Part shown: piece by piece, positions 26,422 through 35,245 of the stretch | Position numbering within the stretch: the stretch's first letter is position 1 | How the letters are laid out: each line of letters starts with the position of its first letter | NCBI RefSeq assembly: GCF_041821145.1 | Contig: NZ_JBGUBC010000007.1 | Location: 62,001 to 126,000, forward strand | Reading direction: 5' to 3' | DNA length: 64,000 nt | From: Halopenitus sp041821145 | Lineage (GTDB): Archaea; Halobacteriota; Halobacteria; Halobacteriales; Haloferacaceae | The notes under the pieces: model-generated | What the model was told of the DNA's origin: nothing | Database searches by the model: none | What the model saw: the letters and a program-made list of their open reading frames with translations, nothing else | Program-made: the position numbers and the translations under genes

Positions 26422-28011
26422 ATGACAACCGTCTCTTCACTTCGGCCGCTGGCGACAATCCTGATCTCCGCAGGTGCTGTCCCTGCCATCCTCGCGTCCA
26501 CGCGCCGCCCAAATGTTCGTGAAGCTTGGACCATCCTCGCCGCTCTCGGTCAGTTCGCACTTGTTACCAGCTTGGTTCCAGGGGTCCTTTCGGGAACAGT
26601 CTATTCGACCGCTCTCGGAACCTTCGTTTCTGGCATCAGTCTAGTCTTACGGGTTGATCCCCTAGGCCTGTTGTTTGCATTACTCGCGTCAGTGCTCTGG
26701 ACCGTGGCCAGTCTCTACAGTATCGGGTATATGCGTGAGCTTAGTGAGCACTCCCAGACCAGGTATTTTGCGGCATTCGCGGCCAGTCTCAGTGCCACGA
26801 TCGGTATTGCGTTTGCTTCGAACCTGGTGACGCTCTACGTCTTCTACGAACTGCTCACTGTCTCCACGTATCCTCTCGTCGTCCATGCCGAAACTGCGGA
26901 GGCACGAGCTGCAGGCCGGAAGTACTTAGCGTACACCTTTGGTGGTGGAGTTGCTGTCCTCACTGGGACCATAGTGATTTTCTGGCTGACGGGCACAACC
27001 GCATTTACTCCCGGCGGGATCGAAGCGATTGCAAACGTTGATCCAGTGTTTGGCCGTATCGCGTTCACCCTGCTTGCCGCCGGATTTGGTGTCAAGGCAG
27101 CGCTGATGCCCCTGCACTCGTGGCTTCCGGATGCGATGGTTGCGCCGACACCCGTTTCAGGGTTATTGCATGCTGTGGCGGTCGTCAAAAGCGGTGTCTT
27201 TGGGCTCGCCCGAGTGGTCCTCTACGTCTTTGGACCCGAGACTGTTCACTCGCTTGGCGTTGGTCTCCCTGTAGCGATTGTTGCCACCGGTACCCTCCTC
27301 ATCGCGAGCGTGATTGCCCTCCGTCAGGACAACCTCAAACGGCGACTCGCCTACTCAACAGTGAGTCAACTCTCTTATATCGTCCTTGGACTGAGTATCC
27401 TTTCACCGGCCGCCATCGTTGGCGGACTTCTTCATATCGTTGCCCATGCTTTCATGAAGCTCACGTTGTTCTTCTGTGCGGGGGCAATTCACGTCGAAAC
27501 ACACACAGATTACATCAGTCAGATGGCAGGCATCGGGAAACGAATGCCGCTGACGATGAGTGCGTTGGCGATCGCGAGTGCCGGAATGGCCGGTATCCCA
27601 TTGTTTGCCGGGTTTGTCAGCAAGTGGTATCTCCTCATTGGAACGGTCGAGGTGGGGGGTGGTCTCTTCGCCGTCTCGCTCCTGATCTCCGGCGTCCTCA
27701 ACATCGCGTACTTCTGGCCTATCGTGTACACCGCGTTCTTCGAGTCCCCAGATACTGCTGATCCGAAGCCGATTCTCGAGGGGCCACTTGGTGGGCGATT
27801 TACCCCGGCCAGAGACGGTGGAATAGATCATTCAGAGGGACCTACAGTCGGTGACGACTGGGAGTCTCGTGGGTGGGCTGGTAGTGAATCCACATGGTTC
27901 ATGCTCGGGCCGATCCTCGTCGTGGCAGCAGGATCCGTTGTGCTCGGGGTTTTCCCTGAGAGCACGGTATTTCTTCGACTCATTCGGCTCGTCCTAAAGA
28001 CTGTCATATAA
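26422..28011 (+). CDS. MrpD/NuoL-like proton-conducting membrane transporter, orphan
   Basis: A 529-residue protein with about 14 helices. It has the proton_antipo_M core, including YVFYELLTVSTYPLV, the lysine-bearing GFGVKAALMPLHSWLPDAM, SGLLHAVAVVKSGVFG and HIVAHAFMKLTLFFCAGA. These Lys, His and Glu residues form the proton path. The family covers Mrp antiporter subunit D and complex I subunits L/M/N. No mrpA-G or nuo genes adjoin it, so it is an orphan that may pair with another subunit or act alone. A hydrophilic insertion precedes the last helix. Confidence 0.87.
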   Translation: MTTVSSLRPLATILISAGAVPAILASTRRPNVREAWTILAALGQFALVTSLVPGVLSGTVYSTALGTFVSGISLVLRVDPLGLLFALLASVLWTVASLYSIGYMRELSEHSQTRYFAAFAASLSATIGIAFASNLVTLYVFYELLTVSTYPLVVHAETAEARAAGRKYLAYTFGGGVAVLTGTIVIFWLTGTTAFTPGGIEAIANVDPVFGRIAFTLLAAGFGVKAALMPLHSWLPDAMVAPTPVSGLLHAVAVVKSGVFGLARVVLYVFGPETVHSLGVGLPVAIVATGTLLIASVIALRQDNLKRRLAYSTVSQLSYIVLGLSILSPAAIVGGLLHIVAHAFMKLTLFFCAGAIHVETHTDYISQMAGIGKRMPLTMSALAIASAGMAGIPLFAGFVSKWYLLIGTVEVGGGLFAVSLLISGVLNIAYFWPIVYTAFFESPDTADPKPILEGPLGGRFTPARDGGIDHSEGPTVGDDWESRGWAGSESTWFMLGPILVVAAGSVVLGVFPESTVFLRLIRLVLKTVI

Positions 28012-28077
28012 CTGCTCAGCGGGGCGGAGTTAAAATCGAAAAAGGTTAGGCTATCGTTTGAATCGATAAGTACAGTA

Positions 28078-28130
28078 GGGCGATGGAGTCCGCCTGACCC
28101 AACTGCCGGACACGCCGGCTGATGACTCCT
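28078..28130 (+). ncRNA. Fluoride riboswitch (crcB motif)
   Basis: The leader contains all conserved blocks of the crcB RNA in order: GGGCGATGGAGTCCGCC (P1 side), CAACTGCCGG (pseudoknot partner), then GCCGGCTGATGACTCCT (closing strand). The aptamer binds F- with Mg2+. It ends about 17 nt before the first crcB ATG, so control at the start site or by early transcription arrest is likely. An AT-rich TTAAAA at 28030-28035 may be the promoter. This directly supports fluoride export as the role of the two downstream genes. Confidence 0.9.
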
Positions 28131-28146
28131 TTTCCACGCGATTTCC

Positions 28147-28533
28147 ATGTCAGCCCAACACACACTCGTTCGACTGGAAGCACTGGCCTTGATCGGTATC
28201 GGCGGATTCGCCGGGTCTAATCTCCGCTACTTCGTGGGATTCCTTGCCCCCGGCATCCCGGGAACATTGCTCGTGAACGTCATCGGCAGCTTCGTCCTCG
28301 GATTCTTGCTCTACGAGGCGATCTATTCCGGCCTGCTCGCAGAGCAGACACAGATCGTCGCCGGGACCGGCTTCCTCTCATCGTTCACCACGTACAGTAC
28401 GTTCGCGTTGGAGAGCCTTCAAGCGAGCCCGCTCTTGCTCGTCGGGAACATCCTCGCAACGTACGCGTTTGGGTTCACTGGCATCCTCGCCGGTCGAACG
28501 CTCGCGCGCATCGTCGACGGAGGGGAGACTTGA
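28147..28533 (+). CDS. crcB: Fluoride channel subunit CrcB/Fluc 1
   Basis: A 128-residue Fluc protein with four helices. GGFAGSNLRYFVG is at about residues 17-29 and GTGFLSSFTTYSTFALES at about 74-91, where FTTYSTF carries the Phe/Thr/Ser residues of the fluoride pore. Fluc proteins are dual-topology dimers that expel F-. Here two different subunits are encoded in tandem, so a heterodimer is likely. The stop overlaps the start of the second crcB by one base, and the fluoride riboswitch lies just upstream. Confidence 0.93.
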   Translation: MSAQHTLVRLEALALIGIGGFAGSNLRYFVGFLAPGIPGTLLVNVIGSFVLGFLLYEAIYSGLLAEQTQIVAGTGFLSSFTTYSTFALESLQASPLLLVGNILATYAFGFTGILAGRTLARIVDGGET

Positions 28534-28895
28534 TGATCGAGTTGGATCCGGCCCACATCGTCGGCACGGGTGGGGCACTCGGCGCGCTGCTGCGGCAATT
28601 CGTCAGCGAACGCGTCGACAGCGATGGATTCCCGCTGGAAACTATGACGGTGAATGTCGTCGGAAGTTTCGCTCTCGGGTTCGTTACGTTCCTCGGACTG
28701 GACAACAATCTGCTTCTTTTCCTCGGAACGGGCGCATGTGGCTCGTTCACGACGTTCTCCTCGTTCGCCTTCGAAACGGTTCGGCTGTGGGAAACCGGCG
28801 AACGAGTGCGTGCCATCGTCAATGCCGGCGGGAATCTCCTTGGTACGAGCATTGCCATCGGATTAGCGTGGGTTCTAACGCGTGGGTTCATCTGA
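28533..28895 (+). CDS. crcB: Fluoride channel subunit CrcB/Fluc 2
   Basis: A 120-residue Fluc paralogue of the upstream gene: GTGGALGALLRQFV, VVGSFALGFVTF and GTGACGSFTTFSSFAFETV. It starts at the ATG at 28533, which shares its first A with the upstream TGA, indicating coupled translation. It probably forms an antiparallel heterodimer with CrcB1. Its stop codon directly abuts the stop of the convergent UspA gene. A degraded copy of this gene junction lies at 43660-43770. Confidence 0.93.
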   Translation: MIELDPAHIVGTGGALGALLRQFVSERVDSDGFPLETMTVNVVGSFALGFVTFLGLDNNLLLFLGTGACGSFTTFSSFAFETVRLWETGERVRAIVNAGGNLLGTSIAIGLAWVLTRGFI

Positions 28896-29342
28896 CTATG
28901 CTTGGTCGATTTCAGTATTGATGCGAACGACGTGAACAGGGATGTCTGCACTACGAATGACCTTTTCTGCGACACTGCCGATGAGGAAGTGATTGAGGCC
29001 CGTGCGGCCGTGGGTCCCTATGACGATGAGATCGATGGCGTGCTGGTCAACGTACGCCAAGATTTCTTCGTGCGGAATCCCGCGAGTGATAGCGGTGACG
29101 GTCTCGACTCCCCCCTCGGTTCCGAGGTGCTCAACGGCTCCGACGGCCCGTTCACCCTGCTCGGTCAGCTGGTCTTCAATCGTGAGCCATTTCGACTCTG
29201 GCAGGGTGCTGTAGTCTCGCGTGTCAACGACGTAGAGGGCGTGAAGGGTCGCATCGGAGAGGTCCGCGAGTCCGAGCGCTTCAGTAATGGCTTTGGTGCT
29301 CCCGTCGCTTCCATCGGTCGCTACGAGAATCTGGTCGTACAT
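28896..29342 (-). CDS. UspA-type universal stress protein
   Basis: A 148-residue Usp domain: MYDQILVATDGSDGSTKAI at the start and GTHGRTGLNHFLIGSVAEKV (G-x2-G-x9-G-S) near the end, the ATP-binding subtype. The protein is cytoplasmic. It is convergent with crcB2 and the stop codons touch. A TATA-like AATTAAAG (29365-29372 on the plus strand) lies 23-30 nt upstream, so the transcript is probably leaderless. Confidence 0.92.
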   Translation of the reverse strand: MYDQILVATDGSDGSTKAITEALGLADLSDATLHALYVVDTRDYSTLPESKWLTIEDQLTEQGERAVGAVEHLGTEGGVETVTAITRGIPHEEILAYVDQHAIDLIVIGTHGRTGLNHFLIGSVAEKVIRSADIPVHVVRINTEIDQA

Positions 29343-29736
29343 ACTGCTCCCTCCGTCCCCGGCGAATTAAAGCCATGTGGAGAGCCCTCTCACGGGGTAT
29401 TTCTTTTCCAACGCATGGGAAAGAGGGGGACAGGGGGTGGCGCAGGGGTTCGGAAGGGGCCGACACGGGAGTGCCTGACCTCGAGTGAGCGATCGAACTC
29501 TCTTCGAGGTTCGGCGCGTAGTGGTAATGGGAAGACGATTATAGGCTTTTCGGGACTTCAATTGGGATAGGAACGTTGAGTCTTCGACGCTATTCGGCTC
29601 GTTTGTTATCGGTTTTGACGACCCTTCGGTACCTCTCACAAGAAAGTGTACGGACCGAAGATTCGAGATACTGACGACTCAACCCGCGGACCGAAAAGCC
29701 GAACTTCTATACGACCAGCTTGGCTACGAGGAACTG
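29343..29736. other. Intergenic region, no gene seen
   Basis: About 394 bp between divergent usp and rhomboid genes. It begins with the usp TATA box (29365-29372), then a G-rich tract (GAGGGGGACAGGGGGTGG near 29424-29441), then sequence of ordinary composition. I found no convincing frame or RNA structure. Confidence 0.45.
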
Positions 29737-30660
29737 ATGGCTGAGTGTGACGAGTGCGGTGCGTACGAAAATATGCCGTACCAGTGTCACCGGTGTGGGA
29801 ACACGTTCTGTTCCGACCATCGACTTCCCGAGAGCCACAATTGTCCTGGACTAGCGGACTGGAACGATCCAAGCGGTGTCTTCGATTCCGGATTCGACGA
29901 TTCCGTTCGGAACCGCGGCCGCTCCGACACTGGCGTGTTCGACCGGGCGAAAGCCTACGTTGGACGTCAGACCTCGACCGGCGGTGTTGTCAGTTTCTTC
30001 CGCGGCAATGCGACCTACTTGTTCCTCGCGCTGATGTGGGTGACCTTCGGGTTCCAGTTCTTTATCTTCTCCTTCTTTCTCGGAATCCCTCTCACGTCCT
30101 CGCTGTGGCGGTCGGTGTTCGTCCTCTCGACTGGGCATCCGCTGTACGTCTGGACGTGGATTACGTCTGTCTTCGCCCATGGTGGGTTTACACACATCGC
30201 GTTCAACAGTATCGCGCTGTACTTCTTCGGGCCTGTCGTCGAACGCCGACTTGGGACGAAGCGCTTCACCGCGCTGTTCCTCGGTGCCGGTGCGCTCGCT
30301 GGCCTCGCACAGGTCGGCGCGACGCTCCTCATAAGCCCGGGCATACAGACCGGTGTCGTCGGCGCGTCGGGCGCTATCATGGCAGTGATGGGGCTGCTCA
30401 CCGTCCTCCGACCGAATCTCACGGTGTATCTGTACTTCATCATCCCCATGCCGCTGTGGCTCCTCACTATCGGGTTCGCCGCCTTTTCAGCCGTTGCCGG
30501 CCTCTCCTCCATTGGCCCTGGAGGGATTGCGAACTGGGCGCATCTCGCTGGTCTTGGCCTCGGCCTTGCGTACGGCGCAGTTGTCAAAAGGACTCGGAGC
30601 GTTCCCGAGTCGATTCGGGTCGGCGGTGGTCCCGGTGGGCCCGGTCGGCGACGTTTCTGA
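29737..30660 (+). CDS. Rhomboid protease with AN1-type zinc finger
   Basis: A 307-residue protein. Residues 4-36 form an AN1-like zinc finger (CDEC, CHRC, C-SDHRLPESHNC). About 55 disordered residues follow, then a six-helix rhomboid domain. The catalytic serine is S211 in VVGASGAIMA and its histidine H269 in NWAHLAG. The helix-2 HGGFTHIAFNS (H148, H153, N157) supplies the oxyanion site. It cleaves membrane proteins within the bilayer. The AN1 fusion is known in haloarchaea. All key residues are present. It has a single-gene context. Confidence 0.92.
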   Translation: MAECDECGAYENMPYQCHRCGNTFCSDHRLPESHNCPGLADWNDPSGVFDSGFDDSVRNRGRSDTGVFDRAKAYVGRQTSTGGVVSFFRGNATYLFLALMWVTFGFQFFIFSFFLGIPLTSSLWRSVFVLSTGHPLYVWTWITSVFAHGGFTHIAFNSIALYFFGPVVERRLGTKRFTALFLGAGALAGLAQVGATLLISPGIQTGVVGASGAIMAVMGLLTVLRPNLTVYLYFIIPMPLWLLTIGFAAFSAVAGLSSIGPGGIANWAHLAGLGLGLAYGAVVKRTRSVPESIRVGGGPGGPGRRRF

Positions 30661-30810
30661 CTCCCCTCAAATACTATACATCGGGGTCAGTCGGGGGAGT
30701 GTATAACTAGTACAGCGACGCCGCTCCTGCTTTCCCATGAAGCGTTCATCGAACAGTACGTTTGGGAAGATTTTTTGAACCCAGTTACAAAGCTATTGTA
30801 GGATCACTGA

Positions 30811-31914
30811 ATGAATAGTCCCGGCATGGAACCAATACCTCGTCGATATCTCACCCTCGGGGTGGTCAGTGGTAGTGGGTTGCTCCTCGCTGGGGCACAT
30901 CTCATTCATGCTCTCACCGAGGAAACCACACTTGCGTTACTCTTCGGCGGCGCACTTCCGTTTGTTATCGCTCTCGCTGTCGCAGTCGGCGGGTACCAGG
31001 TGTGCCACAGCGACCTCCCGGACGACGTCTTAGTGCGTATTGGAGGATGGGTGGGTGCTGGGATGGGACTTATGGGCCTCTTCGGTGGAGGCGCAATTGG
31101 CTATGAATATGCCGAGGGGGCCCGCCAGTTCAATGAAGGGTACGTTGTCTTGACGTTCATAACTCTCGGGGCGGCCGCAGGCCTCCTCCTAGGGTGGTAC
31201 GATGCACGTCGCTACGTTCTCACCAACGAACTCAGAGCCAAACAGCGCGAATTGGAGCAGCAGAACGAGCGTCTCGAGAAGTTCGCCAGCGTCGTCACGC
31301 ACGATTTACGAAATCCATTAAACGTTGCCACTGGACGGCTAGATCTCATCAACGAGGAGGGGAACACCGAGCATATTGCGGCGATCCGTCGAGCACACTC
31401 CCGGATGGAGACACTCATCGACGACGTACTGACGCTGACTCAGACGGGGCAGAGTATAGGAAACACAAAACAAGTCAGAGTACAGCAAACTGCGTCGCAG
31501 GCCTGGGACCAAGTCGATACCGAGAGCGCATCTCTCGATGTCACGATCGACATGGTAATTGAAGCCGATGCCAGCCGACTGCAGCAACTGTTCGGGAACC
31601 TGTTTCGAAACACAGTCGAACACGGCGGTGACAATGTGTCCGTCTGCGTCGGCCGCCTCAATGACGACTGCGGATTTTACATTGAAGACGACGGCCACGG
31701 CATACCCGAAGACGAGCGCGAGCAGATTTTCGAGTACGGCTATTCGACTGCCTCCGATGGAACCGGACTCGGATTAGAGATCGTTCACCAAATCGTTCAG
31801 GGTCACGGGTGGACGATCACCGTCACACAGGCTGCTGATGGTGGAGCGAGATTCGAGATTCGGGGTGTTACACAGGCAGATGTCGGCGATGAATGGCATG
31901 ATGTACCTGTGTAG
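30811..31914 (+). CDS. Membrane histidine kinase
   Basis: A 367-residue kinase. The N-terminal third (about residues 12-130) has four or five helices and no recognised sensor domain. It continues with a coiled linker, an H-box (ASVVTHDLRNPLNVA, H164) and a HATPase_c domain (N-box LFGNLFRNTVEHGG, G1 DDGHGIPE, G2 GTGLGLEIV). It autophosphorylates on H164 in the cytoplasm. No response regulator is adjacent, which is normal for haloarchaea. A degenerate receptor helix region resembles other haloarchaeal HK sensors with unknown ligands. Confidence 0.9.
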   Translation: MNSPGMEPIPRRYLTLGVVSGSGLLLAGAHLIHALTEETTLALLFGGALPFVIALAVAVGGYQVCHSDLPDDVLVRIGGWVGAGMGLMGLFGGGAIGYEYAEGARQFNEGYVVLTFITLGAAAGLLLGWYDARRYVLTNELRAKQRELEQQNERLEKFASVVTHDLRNPLNVATGRLDLINEEGNTEHIAAIRRAHSRMETLIDDVLTLTQTGQSIGNTKQVRVQQTASQAWDQVDTESASLDVTIDMVIEADASRLQQLFGNLFRNTVEHGGDNVSVCVGRLNDDCGFYIEDDGHGIPEDEREQIFEYGYSTASDGTGLGLEIVHQIVQGHGWTITVTQAADGGARFEIRGVTQADVGDEWHDVPV

Positions 31915-31960
31915 CGATACATACGTAGTCGTGATTCGAGATCCGCTTCGGCAGCCCTCT

Positions 31961-32144
31961 TTCGTGCAACGCTCTTGTGTAGAACATTGTTGGTGGAGAG
32001 CTGTCTGGCGGTTTTGTTCTCGATAGGTTTCGGAAGCTCCAGTCTCAGAACGGGGGTGTAAGCGGCTGAGTGGAGGTGGTTGTAGCTGCTTTCCCAGTTT
32101 CGGAGTCCTCACCAACAATCTGCTTCACAAGAGCGTTCGTGCAA
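31961..32144. mobile_element. 166-bp MITE with IS1595-type ends
   Basis: A non-coding element at 31970-32135 is bounded by inverted repeats. The left end is CGCTCTTGTGTAGAACATTG (continuing TTGGTGGAG). The right end, read inward on the other strand, is CGCTCTTGTGAAGCAGATTG (continuing TTGGTGAGG), about 24 of 29 positions identical. Perfect 9-bp direct repeats TTCGTGCAA (31961-31969, 32136-32144) flank it as a target duplication. The ends match the transposon at 49883-50885, whose transposase could mobilise it. Confidence 0.8.
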
Positions 32145-32240
32145 TTCCCTAACAGTCCTCATAAGCGGTCATTCGCGTTACAAAGTGAAGTGTGTGGTCT
32201 GATACGGAGAAAGACTCCTGAACAGGCTCAGACGCTGAGT

Positions 32241-33191
32241 CTAGAATCGTCTGCGGAGGCGACTAATAATGGTCTGAACATGAGCGATCCGTACCAGTTG
32301 GCCCAGCTCGAACGCGAGCACTGCGCCGAAACCGATGAGAACTCCGGACAACACAAGTGCGACCTGTTCGGAAAATCCAAGTGAGACAAAGAATAGCGGG
32401 TCGTTCCACGCCCAGGTAATCGCCGCAAACGCCCGGTGCGGGGACGATACCGCCCCTAACAGGAAGAGCCCGCCCACAACGACGCCGACAATACGAACGA
32501 GATGGAGTGTGAGGCGCTTCGCAGTCTCGGGATACGCTCGAATCCAGTGTCGACCCATCCAAACGGCACCTCCGATGAGAACGATGATCCCGAACAATTC
32601 GATCACGAACCGCACGTGCGACTGGATGTACGCCAGCTCCACCGCGACCCATCGGTTGACCGTTCCGATAGCAATTTCCAATGGGGAGGGCGTGTTCGAC
32701 CCGGTGTAGACGAGATACGCCAGCCCCGTATTGAAGAGTGCTGCACCGCTTGCCGTGTAGAGGACGAACCGTCGCAGGCCCATCTCGGCGAGGCCAGCCG
32801 GAATCGAGATGAGCGCCCGAAAGAATGGAAGCATTCGCGCCCAGAAGACCGTTGACTCCCCATACCCGCGGAACACGGCCTGACTTCGTTCGAGGTTGCG
32901 TTCTGAAACGTGGATGAGGTGTCCGTATCGTTCGAGGAGACGTTCTCCATACCGCCCAAACAGCACGTACGCGACGAGGCTCCCAACGGTCGCCCCAGCA
33001 GTTGCATCGATGACGAATAGGACGAACGAGACGGGGTCGTGGACGAGTTGACTCGCCGCGAACGGGACGATGGCTTCACTCGGGGCGAAGTGGAGAATGA
33101 ATGCGGTCTCCAACACCATGTAGACGAACACCGCGAGATACCCATACTGGTTGATGAACGCCAGGACAGCCTGGACGAGCCACTCAAACAT
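32241..33191 (-). CDS. DedA family (VTT domain) membrane protein
   Basis: A 316-residue protein. The DedA/VTT domain (about residues 15-170) contains APSEAIVPFAA, ATAGATVGSLVAYVLFGRYG and RMLPFFRALISIPAGLAEMG, which hold the family's conserved E, G and R residues. Four more helices follow in a C-terminal extension of about 140 residues. DedA proteins act as lipid scramblases or flippases and affect membrane energetics. The extension makes it longer than the usual 200 residues. Its 3' end lies about 100 bp from the MITE. Confidence 0.87.
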   Translation of the reverse strand: MFEWLVQAVLAFINQYGYLAVFVYMVLETAFILHFAPSEAIVPFAASQLVHDPVSFVLFVIDATAGATVGSLVAYVLFGRYGERLLERYGHLIHVSERNLERSQAVFRGYGESTVFWARMLPFFRALISIPAGLAEMGLRRFVLYTASGAALFNTGLAYLVYTGSNTPSPLEIAIGTVNRWVAVELAYIQSHVRFVIELFGIIVLIGGAVWMGRHWIRAYPETAKRLTLHLVRIVGVVVGGLFLLGAVSSPHRAFAAITWAWNDPLFFVSLGFSEQVALVLSGVLIGFGAVLAFELGQLVRIAHVQTIISRLRRRF

Positions 33192-33612
33192 CGGCGATCA
33201 TCTCAGACGGGTGCGTTGCAGGTTCGGCCAGGTAGTTCACAGTTTTACAGAAGCCATCCCGTGGGATTGTCACGAAGCCATCTGGCTGTTACCTCCGTGA
33301 CGGTATGAATCTCTCCATTTGCGTTATCCCCAGAAGTCGATAATGCGGTCCACAGCACGATCGACGAAACTCTCTCGATACCGAACCAGTAACTGATGGG
33401 AACTACCGACCTTCCATCGCCTATCGGTTCTGATTCCTTCGGGGTTTCACACAAGGTCGGCCTTGTCGAAGCTCTTTCGTACGGTTTCGTCTAGCGGTAG
33501 GTTTCTAGGGCTTCGGTCGCAATCGGGTAGTTGAACCCCCTTATGAGTACCAGTGGGGACGTGGTTTCAGCAAACCTGCAAAACCTTACGTCTTCAACGA
33601 TAACGGGCTGTA
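33192..33612. other. Intergenic region, no gene seen
   Basis: About 420 bp between divergent dedA and histidine kinase genes. No convincing reading frame, RNA or repeat was found. Promoters for both neighbours must be here. Confidence 0.45.
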
Positions 33613-35016
33613 ATGAGTTCGAAGTGGAGTAACGCCGATGGCGGAGTAATCATCGTTTTCCTTGGAATATCCTTTGTAGTATTCGCCATCCTGCAGGATT
33701 TTCTCGAGCAGGAGGGTATTATCGGGATACTACAGTCGGCGTATGTCGGTGGTGCGGCTGTACTGATCTCACTTGGAGGCGCGTGGGCGCTCTACCACGG
33801 GTGGTCACCCTCAACCCAGCGACGCATCCTCGGCTGGACGCTCCTCGGTGGTGGTTTCTTGTTCGTACTCGGTCTGCTTGGCACGGCTAACGTAGGGATT
33901 ACCGGTCTCGAACGCATCTTCGTGCTGGATCATCTCACGACGTCGGGCTGTCTCGGCGGTATGACGACCGGCCTCTACGACGCCCGGGTACAGCAATCCC
34001 AACGGCAGATACGAGCCGAACGGGATCGGTTCGAAACCGTCGTTGAGGAACTCCCGCTCCCGACGGTTGTCACGGAACTGGACGGAACAGTGCGTCTCTG
34101 GAACGGAGCCGCCGAAGACCTCTTCGCCTACGATGCCGCCGAAATTCGGGGGATGCAACTGCCGATCATTCCCGCGGAGTACGAGGCCGAGCACGACGAG
34201 CACCTCCAGCGCCTCGCTCGGGACGAGACGCTCGATAGAGTCCGAACCCACCGGCGAGGACAGGATGGTACGCTCTACGACGTCGAGCTCTGGGCGACAC
34301 CCGTTACTGACCCGTCGCTCGACGTGCCGGTCGCGGTGTTTGTGGTTCGCGACCGGACACGGGTGGAACTGCTCGAGGAGCAGAAGACCGTCCTCGAACG
34401 TGTTCTCCGGCACAACCTCCGGAACGAACTGACGGTCATCCGCGGTTACGCCGACACCATCGCCGACAATAACGACGAGGCGTCCGCAGCAACTGCGATC
34501 CGTGACGCTGCAGAACGTCTCATCACACTCTCCGAACACGTCGGTCGCCTCCAGCGGCTAAGTAGAGCCGTCACGACGCTGGACGTGAGCGACTGCGTCC
34601 GCGACGTCGTCACGGAGGTTCAAGAGGAGCACCCAGAGGTGGAGATAACCGTTGAGACACCCGAAGACACCTCGGTACAGGCTGTCCCGCTGTTACAGGA
34701 GGCGATTCGCGAAGCGCTCGAGAACGCCATCGAACATACAGATGTCGACGCGCCGGACGTGTCCGTGTCGGTCGATGTCAGCCCCGAAGATGTCGTCCGA
34801 GTGGCAGTCGCGGATTCCGGGCCGGGTATTCCTGACATGGAGTGGAGGCCTATCGAGTCGTGGACCGAACAGCCGCTCGCCCACGCTACCGGACTGGGAT
34901 TGTGGGTGATGCAGTGGGCGGCGGCCCGCTCGGGCGGTCGCCTCGAGAAGACCGACCGCGACCCCACCGGTACCATCGTGACGTTTGTCATCCCGAAAAC
35001 CCGGGACAAACGATGA
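33613..35016 (+). CDS. PAS-containing membrane histidine kinase
   Basis: A 467-residue kinase. It has three helices in the first 110 residues, a PAS domain at about 135-250 (VVEELPLPTVVTELDGTVRL; VFVVRDRTRVELLEEQ), an H-box LRHNLRNELTVIRGYAD with H267, and a HATPase_c domain (LENAIEHTD; VADSGPGIPDMEW; GLGLWVMQW). The HNLRNEL form is the common haloarchaeal H-box. The signal is unknown; PAS domains sense redox, light or small molecules. There is no adjacent receiver protein. Confidence 0.9.
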   Translation: MSSKWSNADGGVIIVFLGISFVVFAILQDFLEQEGIIGILQSAYVGGAAVLISLGGAWALYHGWSPSTQRRILGWTLLGGGFLFVLGLLGTANVGITGLERIFVLDHLTTSGCLGGMTTGLYDARVQQSQRQIRAERDRFETVVEELPLPTVVTELDGTVRLWNGAAEDLFAYDAAEIRGMQLPIIPAEYEAEHDEHLQRLARDETLDRVRTHRRGQDGTLYDVELWATPVTDPSLDVPVAVFVVRDRTRVELLEEQKTVLERVLRHNLRNELTVIRGYADTIADNNDEASAATAIRDAAERLITLSEHVGRLQRLSRAVTTLDVSDCVRDVVTEVQEEHPEVEITVETPEDTSVQAVPLLQEAIREALENAIEHTDVDAPDVSVSVDVSPEDVVRVAVADSGPGIPDMEWRPIESWTEQPLAHATGLGLWVMQWAAARSGGRLEKTDRDPTGTIVTFVIPKTRDKR

Positions 35017-35245
35017 CGCGGGCAGGTCAGGCAGCCACGTAGAGACGAAGAGCACGAGCGTCCGGAGACAATGTAGGAGTAGCGACTGCGATGACTGTGC
35101 CCCCGAGCCGTACTCGCTCCCATCTATAGAGATTGGTGAGCAGCGGGTAGGTCACGATGCCCAGGATTAGGTTCAGCGTCTAGACAGCGACCACTATACA
35201 CCTTTCTGTGGCAGAGTTGGCCAGCAACGGGCGCCCCTCGTTCCA

